From Tieghemiomyces parasiticus (Eukaryota; Kickxellomycota; Dimargaritomycetes; Dimargaritales; Dimargaritaceae), in the NCBI GenBank assembly GCA_027575765.1, contig JANBPT010000289.1, positions 1 to 47,446 of the forward strand: a DNA stretch of 47,446 nucleotides. Reading direction: 5' to 3'. Both the position numbers and the translations under genes were made by a program. This document shows, piece by piece, positions 11,179-19,918 of this stretch. Each line of letters begins with the position of its first letter. Within the stretch, counting starts at the first letter, position 1. The notes under the pieces were generated by a model. That model saw only the letters and a list, made by a program, of their open reading frames with translations. It was not told where the DNA came from and made no database searches.

Positions 11179-12384
11179 AGGGTTCTTATACTATCTAACG
11201 TTCGTAACAACCCCGAGGCAAGACGGGGCTGTGCCGAGGTAAGGGGTCGTCTAGTCAAAACCAGAGACAATCACACTGTTCCAAAGTGTGTCGTGTCGCT
11301 CAGCCATCGGAAATCTGCCAAGCTCGTCGGTCAGGGCTGTGGCGCGGAAGGAAACGGCGACGGCGGTCTTTGTGGGGTACCTTTCGAGTATTCCAATCCA
11401 ATTGGAATATCGATGGGGGGTGTGGGAGCGGGTATGTCCACGGGCAGATGGGCGTGGCGTTGCTAGGTGACAGGTCTAACCAAGGAACGTCACGTCACGC
11501 CACCCCGACCCATACGGTTGACTGCTGCTGCCACTATCGACCTATGCCCTGGACAATGGCCCGCATTAGGACATCCAAAAGCCAGAGCTGCTGAAACCCT
11601 TCTCGATTCTAGTAGGGTAAAGAACAGAAAGCTGCAGGTCAGATGGCAGCGTTCTCTTGACAGATATCACCCCATTGGCCGATTGGAAGTGGGTGAAATA
11701 AAGATCCCACAAGTGGATAAGTGTATAATGGGGGGTTTCACACTGGCCTACCGCACCGTCCTTTTAACCTGGCGTGGAAGCCAGCCTTCACACCTTTCGT
11801 AGACGTCCGGCCTCACCGTTATCCGTGCGGGTCTCTCTCTAGGGAGCTAGCGCGTGATGGTGGTGCCGAGCACATCGGGTCATTTTGCAGTGCCCTGTGC
11901 CCCCATAGTCTGGATGCAGAACAGCCACCATGTACACTTTGAGTCTGGCCCGTAAACTCTCCCTTGAAACGGATACCCAGTGAACGGCTCAGAATTAAGT
12001 GTCACAACATTTCATCCCACCGATCACCGCAGCAAATAAAACTGAATCCTAACAAACGTGCTAGATCGGACATACGCCGGCATCAGAACTGACATTGATC
12101 TTGCGCATGCTTGAGCCTTTATCGCACTCCCCTCTGCAAATCATGTTGGAAATGTCTACACCTGCCACTTGGGTGCTCCTAAATCACCCTAGGAATAAAT
12201 GACAAGGTTGGGTGACGCCAAAGAAAGGCCCAGATTGACTCGTCATGCCACAATCTATTATGATACCCTAGAAAACCCTGATCATGCGCAAAGCGCTGCG
12301 TCTGGTCCTATAGTCACGAGTGAGCGTTCCAAGGGAGCCATCATAGAGGATAAAGCTTTGCCTGTTGATGGGGTTGAAGGTTTT
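11179..12384. other. Intergenic, no gene supported
   Basis: Open frames of 60-110 codons occur on the plus strand but have no recognisable features. A perfect palindrome with 9-bp arms and a 3-base spacer (TATTCCAAT-CCA-ATTGGAATA) lies at 11389-11409. The upstream part (11180-11500) probably holds the promoter of the minus-strand gene that starts at 11150. Confidence 0.35.
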
Positions 12385-12624
12385 CTATGTGTTTCGACGG
12401 TGCACACTCGAAGCGTGACTAATTACTGTCCCGATCACGAGGTTATCACAAGTGAAAGCGGCGGAACCACTTTGGACTGAGGTGATGAAATATATGACGG
12501 TAAAGTAAAGGACGGGAGGCTGTATGCTGCGGTGAAATTGGCGTCGCAGGGCTTGGTGAGTCGGTACAGGACTCACGTACGTCAGGATGGCAGTAGCGAA
12601 GCAGGAGTTCAAATGTAATTCCAT
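12385..12624 (-). pseudogene. Fragment of the local unknown family, cut by an LTR
   Basis: The minus-strand frame reads an N-S-C-F-A-T-A-I-L stretch, then QFHRSIQPPVLYFTVIYFIT (coded at 12540-12481). By eye this follows the order of the 7568-9480 gene: N-R-A-H-L-L-K-D-I-L, then DFHFSIHVIPLGTYLDRLAI, then a Y-F. The frame ends at 12385. Upstream it is open only to a TAA close to the start of the solo LTR at 12661, so any 5' part has been displaced by that LTR. A frame-preserving acceptor-like CTACAG lies near 12645. Probably a dead or displaced copy. The similarity is short and needs a profile comparison. Confidence 0.3.
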
Positions 12625-12660
12625 ATAGTTCAGCGTATAAAACAGCTGTAGTTAGGCGGG

Positions 12661-13199
12661 TGTGGTCGATTGAAATGCCTTCACAATGTTCATCTCATTG
12701 ACGCATTGATTGATGCTGCATTCCCGCCTCCGCGCACCCCATGCCATAGCTTGATCCCGATCAATGATGGCCTACTTGTTTGGTAGTCTGCATTATCCAG
12801 GCTTCACGCTTTTATCCATATATATTATCCCCCTTCCTTAACCTACTTTCCATCTATCCTTTCGATAGGCGTTCAATCTTCCTGATCTTTGAACGTGCCT
12901 TCCTTACTGGCGCCGCCGCCTGTTATCCTTCTAGGACCTTCTCTTTTCTCTACCCTTGCTTTAGTGGCTACCTAATCGCCCTTCTATTCATGTCGGCGCC
13001 CGATCCCGCCATGGCCTGTCGTCCTGGATTCCCCTAGTCTAGGCTGGCTAGCTACTTGATTGATGATGGCCATCATTTAAGTATAAAAGACCTAACGGTC
13101 GCCATACAATAAACGACAGAATATATCCAGACAATACCCAATCCCCGTTTAAAGCCTTAAAAGCTTATTTCCGTACTTAGTACGTTTTCGCCTACCACA
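12661..13199 (+). mobile_element. Solo LTR, family L1 (539 bp)
   Basis: Starts TGTGGTCGATTG and ends CGCCTACCACA, giving short terminal inverted repeats TGTGGT/ACCACA with TG..CA ends. It contains an AAGTATAAAAG promoter-like box near 13080 and an AATAAA-type signal shortly after, as expected of a retrotransposon LTR. A close copy lies at 41435-41976 and diverged copies at about 22650-22952 and 27384-27859. No target-site duplication is obvious and no internal coding region is attached, so I read it as a solo LTR. Whether it is Gypsy or Copia cannot be told. Confidence 0.65.
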
Positions 13200-14421
13200 A
13201 GGACACTTTGCTTTACGCCACCTGCTTCCAAATTCGATCATTCCGACTGACGGTTAAGCGTTGAGATTTACCTGATCCTACTGCCGATTTTTAAAGTCGC
13301 GATCGTTTATTACAAACAAATGGTTGGTGTCTACCTATTAAATATCACAATATACACTGACCAGCCCTGGCCTATTTGGGTATAACTCTAAGAATATGTC
13401 GTATATTTAGAGGGTATTAAAATATGTGATGCTGGTAAATGGGGTAAGCGGTACGGGGGCCGTGATGGGCTGGATCGGCGGTTCTAGTAATAAAGGCAAT
13501 AAGCGTTAGAGACGTAACTTGTAAGGGTCGGAGATCAGCAGAGAGGAAAATGGCATCGTAAGGGGTTTATTGAGGTGAAGGTAGAATTAAAGGGCCACCC
13601 ATAGGTGGCGAGAGCTACGCACTGTCAAGCAATACAAAAGTGTAAGTGACGGAACAGAGGCCAAGTGCAGCAAGGCGAACTTGGTGGTTCATAGAGAAAG
13701 TCCGGGTCATGATTCGACGGTGGTTCTCGAGAGACATAGGTTTCATGAATTCGTGTGTTAGTAGTGTGGATTCATTAATAGTTGCATGGAAGCGACCGGC
13801 CAGTTGGGCAGCCAGTTTCAGGGTGACTTACCGGCGTCGGAGATACAAAGTGGTGTCAATCTGCACAAGACTAGCGTGGTCATTAAGTACCACAGTAGTA
13901 TTCCATGAATGTATTCATAATCGCTTGGAGACTCCGTACGTTGTAACGGTTGGGCCAACAGGTTTCCTATTTAGCTTGTCAAGCCTTCCCAAACTAACCA
14001 CTATGGACGTGCACCCGGCCGTGCTTGAACTGGTCAAGGCATCACTGAAACAGGACACATAGTCCCTAGCCTGGGTCATAGCTTGCTCAATCATTATGTC
14101 AGCCGCCGGTCCGTAGGTGGCCTACATTAATCCTACATGAAAATAAGTACGAGCACGCTAACCAGCGTGCTGGATGAACATCCACGCACGGTTGGCTGTA
14201 TCAGGGTGGTGTGACAACCGTCGGCGATTGCAGGTTGACATCCGCTTTAACTAGCCATAGGCATGAAATATCGACCCATTATATTTCCAAAATTGACGAA
14301 ACTCTCTGCTTTTTTCCCGTCTGTTCAGTGCGTATAGGAGAGTAGTATTTTTTAAGGCTATTATGGGTTATATTAATTTTCCGAATACCACCTGCTGCAA
14401 AGAGAGAAACTCCTCGTTCAG
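13200..14421. other. Gene-poor, with one two-sided coding candidate
   Basis: Between 13615 and 14094 both strands are open for unusual lengths: a 138-codon plus frame from 13646, and a minus frame of about 160 codons starting ATG 14094 that is broken only by TGA at 13917 and TAA at 13830. The TAA lies inside a GTAAGT donor-like site, followed by a perfect TACTAAC on the minus strand. One of the two may be a gene or relic, but I recognise neither product. A perfect hairpin with 8-bp arms and a 4-base loop (AGCACGCT-AACC-AGCGTGCT) lies at 14152-14171. The rest shows nothing I can name. Confidence 0.25.
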
Positions 14422-14628
14422 CTAATGAAACAAACTGCCCTTCGATCCAAGGTACATATCAAGCAGTATGCCACCGTTTAGTATGACAACTGGGCGCTTG
14501 GCCTTGGTAGCACCACGACCAGACAGAGAGGTGGTACCAGTGCCGCTGGCAGGCAGGACGGCGCCATTGGTAACGGTGGCACCGATGACCAGGGCCAGTA
14601 CGATGAGAGTAGTGCGGATAAGATTCAT
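14422..14628 (-). CDS. Small secreted peptide precursor, 68 aa
   Basis: Residues 1-22 form a textbook signal peptide: basic N-terminus (N-L-I-R), hydrophobic core TTLIVLALVIGATV, and a likely cut after T-N-G. The remainder is a Thr/Ser/Gly spacer, then A-K-A-K-R at about 41-45, a dibasic Kex2-type site, and a 23-residue tail starting P-V-V-I-L. Proline directly after the Lys-Arg pair would weaken Kex2 cutting. There is no cysteine, so no disulphide-stabilised fold. A TATA box lies about 245 bases upstream. I cannot assign a function; secreted peptide, pheromone-like peptide or small effector are all possible. The second secreted precursor in the window (38928-39179) has the same layout but no clear sequence identity. 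Confidence 0.6.
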   Translation of the reverse strand: MNLIRTTLIVLALVIGATVTNGAVLPASGTGTTSLSGRGATKAKRPVVILNGGILLDMYLGSKGSLFH

Positions 14629-14871
14629 GTTGTCTAAGTTAAATTTGGCGGTTCGAACAAGGATGGCGAAGGGATAGATGGCTGACCGAGTTATGTGAAC
14701 GCAAGGTTATACAGTGGGAAGTGGAGGGCAAACGTAATGTGTTGGTCGGGGGGTATTGCGCGTAGTACAACTGGTATAATTAGGTGGTGGACAAAGGGCG
14801 ATGTATAGGTAGGTGTACTGGACATGAATGTAGCGTGGGTATAGGGCCAGGGAACAGAGGACAGAGCCCGA

Positions 14872-14879
14872 TTTATATA
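14872..14879 (-). promoter_or_regulatory. Candidate TATA box for the secreted-peptide gene
   Basis: TATATAAA on the minus strand, about 245 bases before the ATG at 14628. The intervening minus-strand sequence is C/T rich, as expected of a fungal leader. Confidence 0.35.
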
Positions 14880-15214
14880 CGCTTGGAAGAAATTCTAGCT
14901 TGGCCCTCACCAAGTTAGGCTGAGCCATCAATTAACAACGTTAGTAGTCAGAAGCCTTATAGTAGGCCCAAGCTTGCTGCTTCTCTACTGGATAATCCTA
15001 GCGGAGGAGTTTGGATTTTACCCGTTTCAGGTCTCTGACTTATCTGACCCTTGACAAACGATTGTCAGTACAGTGTGTGCGGCCCCAGGACTCTACACAG
15101 TTGCCGAGATTTCTACAACGTCATGGGCGGAGCCTTAGTGTGAAGGGGGGAGGTTGTAGCACGGGTAGCTATCCGGCATTATGGTAAAAATGCATAGCCC
15201 TGCACCGTATCATT

Positions 15215-15580
15215 TCAACACAGGTCAATTGGCACCCGAAAGGCGTGAAGAGCCCTCGAACCGATAATTCGAACTGGTGAACTCCCTCGACCAGTGAGTC
15301 CACCGAATGCTTCAGCGGTATCTCCACCACCGCATTTAGGCATTGCAAAGCAAGGTGATCTCGAAGAGATTAGCACGACGTTATAACCCATGAGTGATCT
15401 CGGCTTCCATAATAGGGTTGCTGAGCTGTGAAGTGGCAATCGTAGTTTATTCAGTGGCCAAGGCTGAGGTTTGGTTGGCCCTCTACCGCTTAATGGGAAA
15501 TAGGCTTGGGGAAGGATACTGGTGGGCATCGAAAGGTAGGGTACAAGAAGGCGGATGGAGACATGGCAGTTAGAGCTCAA
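15215..15580 (-). pseudogene. Possible fragment of the local unknown family
   Basis: The minus-strand frame is open for 121 codons and has no good ATG at its start. Near its N-terminus it reads CHVSIRLLVPYLSMPTSILP followed by Q-A-Y-F. This matches the family core x-H-x-S-I-(H/R)-hydrophobic ... Y-L ... Y-F seen twice in the 7568-9480 gene. The rest of the frame has no recognisable similarity. Low complexity of evidence: one motif, aligned by eye. It could be a decayed exon or a chance match. Confidence 0.22.
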
Positions 15581-16183
15581 CGGTTAAGACTGTCGAGCCC
15601 TCCAAGTGTCCGGCAATACTCACCCCTGTCCATTAACTGCATCGTGATGCTAGCCAAGCTCGAAGCCTCGTTATCGCCTTACTTGGGATGCCAACCAGGG
15701 GTTATGTGTTCCGATTGGCCTTTCTCGTTTGCAGGCCGGCATTGAAGTCGGTAGGGGCTGCCCATTAGCCATTCTGGGTAGGACTAAGATCCAACCGTCC
15801 GAATCCGGCCATATATACAAAGAACTACCGAAAGAAATGAAACCTATTCAGCCTGTTGGGACCTACGAAGCGAACTGGCCGTGCCCTGGTTGGGGCCAGC
15901 TGCAGCCGGAGTGTGGGCGTCCTGAAGTACCAATGGACATGTGTAAATCATAAGGCGAGCACTACTTTTGGCAACCGCACTCGTTCGATATTATCCGTCT
16001 ATAATTTCGCTCTCCGTTGCTGTCGTAGGGAAAGCTATCCTAGAGGAGAAGCAAAAAAAGGGGGCGAGCTAGCCAAACGAACCTAGCTAATAAAGAAACC
16101 CTACTAGTAAAACGGAACTGAATTCTAACTGGTGTTGGGTGATGGGTAAGCTGTCATTAATTAGATAGCGACTGTATGGTCTT

Positions 16184-16462
16184 TCATAGGCGAATGATGT
16201 TCGGGATCAGTCGTAGCTGGCTGTCGTCCAAACCAAGAGGGGTACGGGTTGACAACGCCAGGTGAAAATAGGACAGCTGGAGCTGTCGGATCAGTGAGAA
16301 TAAAATACTGAACGGGAAGCCCTGGAAGGCTACGAGGCGGAAGCGCCTACCAAAAGGAAACAGTGCCCAACAGATTAGGAAGGTTAACTGGAGGACGTCA
16401 CTTAGGAAAGTGTGGCCGAGGTAGTGCAAGGGGGAAATAAAAGCATAATGGATGTAGGTCAA
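16184..16462 (-). pseudogene. Possible truncated copy of the local unknown family
   Basis: A 92-codon minus-strand frame, strongly hydrophobic, with no ATG at its 5' end. It reads a G-R-R-F-R-L-V-A-F-Q-G-F block, comparable to the NPLRGF block, then SYFHLALSTRTPLGLDDSQL, comparable to DFHFSIHVIPLGTYLDRL of the 7568-9480 gene (shared FH, PLG and L-D positions). Several hydrophobic stretches could be TM helices. A CAG acceptor-like site precedes the frame near 16486. No upstream partner exon found. Probably a relic exon. Confidence 0.3.
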
Positions 16463-17542
16463 GAAGGTGATGGAGATACCACCACTGTTTGGAGCAGTGG
16501 TTTAGGACGCGACTGTTGCCTTATCCGTAACCTGGTACAATCTTCTCATAATACGCCATGGTTTTTACTGTAACCTTCCCTATTGACATACGATCTTGCT
16601 AGCGCTCAACCTGAAGGCTGCCATGAGTCATCAGTTATAGTCGCACCCTGGGTCAAACACTGTACCAACAGATGTCCTGGTTGGCAATCATGGACTTTTT
16701 CTCGTGCCCTAATCCAAGGGATGGCCTGGCTCGGGTAGTGTGGCTCGTTTAACCCACCCCCTTGTGTCCGACGGCGAGGGTATAGGGGCGCGCGGCACGA
16801 AGGAGGGTCGAATGACGAGATGGCCAGGAGGGAAGATCTATTGGTTGCACGCTCAACAAATAACCACTGACCGACAATCCACCCGCTTTAATGATATGCT
16901 TTTTCAGATGATGGTATGCCGTTGGCATAATTGAGTGGACTGATTCAGGTTCCTCCTCTACGATGGGAGGGTCAAGGCTCTGGCCGAGTTCAACTCCGAA
17001 GTCAGCAGGTCGCCATTTTCCCGATCATGAATATTGTGGTCGCTCATGATGGAAGTTCAGGCGAGGAGGTTTTGTCTGCAAAGCTGGGTGGGGAGGGAGG
17101 CCACAGACTTAGACTGGGAGACCTCCCAGTGGATCCCTCGTTAACAATAGGTCTATTACTCAGCTAACATGCAGCATTAACCCTTTCGGGATCACCGAGA
17201 ATATTAATAGTCGCTATGAGCTTACACATTATTTATTGGGGTAGAATAGGGGCTACATAGGTAGTATTTAGAGGGCAGCCAGCCTGCTTTCAGACAGTCA
17301 AACGTAATTCCTTCATGCGCACTTGCTTTCGGATAAATAATCCTAGCCGGTAATTCTACGAGAGCCAGTCTTGCTTTCCAGAGCCGTGGACAAGGTCAGG
17401 AATCATGTAGCTATTACTGGCGTCTATTCTCGGCACGGTAGTCAGACCGACCCAGCAATGTCATCCCGCCGGAAGCCGATTCAGTAGCCCAGTTTCCGTT
17501 CCGTCTAATTAGCACATTCCTGCCTTTGTCAACGTCTCCACC
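16463..17542. other. Intergenic upstream of the NBS1-like gene
   Basis: About 1.1 kb of mixed composition with short, unconvincing open frames on both strands. I see no RNA gene or repeat shared with the rest of the window. The final 300 bases presumably contain the promoter of the gene starting at 17543, but no clear TATA box is visible. Confidence 0.35.
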
Positions 17543-19472
17543 ATGTGGCTGATCACTTGGGACCGAATCGATGAGTCTGGCCGGTCCGAAGAACCTGTGA
17601 CTACCCGCTGGCTGCGACCCGGCAAGAGTTATCTCCTAGGCCGTACGCGTAAGTAGTCATGCGCTGACCGTCCTGGTCACTTATGAGGACATGTCCCGAG
17701 CGTGGTGGGGTCGGGATTCCGGTTTTGTGTGTGCGTGCACAAGTCCAACGCCAAACGGTAGTTCTCATTACGACCTTGTTTGACTCGCATTATTCCCCTG
17801 GCGACCAGAGTGCGACATCGCCTTCCCCAGAGACAAGTCTGTCAGCCGCCAGCAGGCCCGCTTGGCCGTCGCAACCGCGCCGTCGGTCACTACGACGGGG
17901 CAGCCGCTCGACCTGTCCTCGACCCCTCTGCACGTGACTGATAGCAAGTCGCGGTTCGGTACTTTCGTCAACGGCCAGCGCTTAGCAGCAAACCAAGCCA
18001 ATCTCGTCCGAAGCGGCGACGTGCTCACGTTCGGTGCCCAGACCACTCGGCTCCAGCTGACCTGGCAGCCACTTGTACTCTGTTTTTCGGGCAGTTCCTC
18101 TAAGCAACAGGCAATGCTCGCGGGCCGGGCCATGCGGGTTCTCGATGCCCGCTTCGCCACCCATTGGAACAACCGGTGTACTCACGTGGTGGTGAGCGAT
18201 GAGCTGGGTGGCGAGCGTAGTGAGGAACTCCCGATTATAATGGATCCCAACGTAGGTATGGCTCTGATGCGTGGGGGGCAGGTCGTAAACCAAACCTGGC
18301 TGACTGACTTGACCGGCCCCGGCCTGGATACTAACACGGGGGGTGCAGGGCCCGACACGGAGGAACCTTACCGGTCGCGGCTCGAAGCCCTGGAGGCCCG
18401 GTTTGAATTACCGAGTGCAGCAGCGCATCTGCCCTACCGGCTTGTCAGCCAGGTGATATCCCAGCGCCATGGTAATCCGGGCCACACGGCCGTGGTGACA
18501 GCGCTGACACGGTTTCTCCAGACCCCCGAGCCGTGGCGGCCCCACCCGGACCGCACCACTCTATTCGCCAACTGGGCTTTTATCGCCATGACTGATCGAC
18601 AGTTTGACCGACTCCAGACTACCGTTGAGGCCGGCGACGGCGTCGTGATCAACCTCTCACCCGAAGAGTACCCTTCCCTCCTTGCCGACGGTCCAGCCGA
18701 TTCGTCAGGCCTGAACTTGGAGGCCCTCGAAGAACTTTTGACTGACTACGAGCAGGAATACCCCGGTCGCTCCTGGTGTTTGGTAATCGATCCGTTCTGT
18801 GGGACCTCTGGTCAGGCCATGGCCTCAGTAGGATTAAACTCGGCTCAGGCCGCGTCATGCAGCGCGGCTGAGCGGGCGCTTTGGGGCTCTAGTCTACTGC
18901 CGGATTCGCAACTTCGCGCCTTTCTAGATCGCATCTACGTTTGTCTAGCCACCGAGGCTTCAGTGTTTTTCAGTATTGTAATGGCCAATACGGACGCTCT
19001 GGGCGACAGTTTAGATGCCGCGGCGACAGTCTTGGCCACCCGACCCGGTTTTGAGGAAGCCCTATCAGCCGATAAGGATAGAAGGAAGGGACGTGTAGAT
19101 GAAGCCGAGGCCATGCCAACCTTGTCTCCGTCGTTGCCACTGCCCAAGTCACCGGCGGTGCCACAACCGGATGAGCGGCCGATTAGTCCGCCGGTGACCA
19201 TACCAAGCGCGACCGACCGGGCTCGAGTGACCAAGCGCCCGGCATTAGTTCCGCGCGAGCCGATATTGCTGCCTAATGTCCAGTCGGTCGAGTCTGTACC
19301 ATATGCTTCGGGTGCAATCGGCCAGCAACCTATAAGGTCGTCCATCACCACTGCTTGTACTTTCAATCCGCCGGCTACTGGGCTTGAAACAGCGCCGTCT
19401 ACTCCAGCCAATTACAAACGTTTCAAGAAAACCAGGCACATTTATGAACTAGAGCCGTACCCAGATTTCTGA
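17543..19472 (+). CDS. NBS1: NBS1/nibrin-like MRN complex subunit, 589 aa
   Basis: Regulatory subunit of the MRE11-RAD50-NBS1 double-strand-break sensor in the nucleus. Model: exon 1 17543-17648, intron 17649-17808 (GTAAGT..ACCAG, phase 1), exon 2 17809-19472. ATG sits in a CCACC context. The N-terminal FHA domain (about 1-105) shows LLGRTQCDIAFPRDKSVSRQ, which mirrors human VGR-KNC ... SISRNH, and FGTFVNGQRL. Two BRCT-like domains follow at about 115-200 and 290-410, the family's usual order. The C-terminus ends NYKRFKKTRHIYELEPYPDF: Y-K-R-F-K-K matches the MRE11-binding F-K-x-F-x-K motif, and the acidic/aromatic end could serve as the ATM/Tel1 contact. Oddity: the FHA histidine after S-R-x is Gln51 here. 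Shorter than human nibrin (754 aa). The FHA-BRCT-BRCT order plus the C-terminal motif make the family call strong. Confidence 0.85.
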
Positions 19473-19918
19473 AGTCCTGGAATGAAATCCATGTCCTCAT
19501 CCACCAACTTGTTCCCAATGTGTTGACCGTATTATGTGCACCGCATCCAAAGGGATCTAAAACTAGGGAAATAGCTTGGCAAGGTCTAGTAAACAATGTG
19601 ACCAGGCGAGTTAAATTAGGCGGGTACTTGATGGCCCAGTTCTGTCCTTCGTGGGCATACTGGTCAGCAGAAATGAACCCTTCCTTGCCAGTCACACCCC
19701 GCTGCAACAAAGGACTGTGTGACCTCCCTTTCCCTCCGTCTGCGCCGTCCATACAGTTCTTATTCTGACCACCTGACCCTCTAGGCCAGGGGTTAAACGT
19801 TCGCTTCATATCGACGCTTACACTTATGCTGGTCTACACCTTCCAGTTGCGACTCGCCACTGGTACTGTTTCTCCGCCTTAGTTTGTCACATTGCCCCGT
19901 TTCCTCAACCGTAACTCC
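19473..19918. other. Intergenic between the NBS1-like and FGGY kinase genes
   Basis: About 450 bases between two plus-strand genes. Open frames occur on both strands (an 82-codon plus frame and an antisense one overlapping the NBS1 end) without recognisable content. The last 100 bases are C/T rich up to the FGGY start, as in a fungal leader. Confidence 0.4.
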
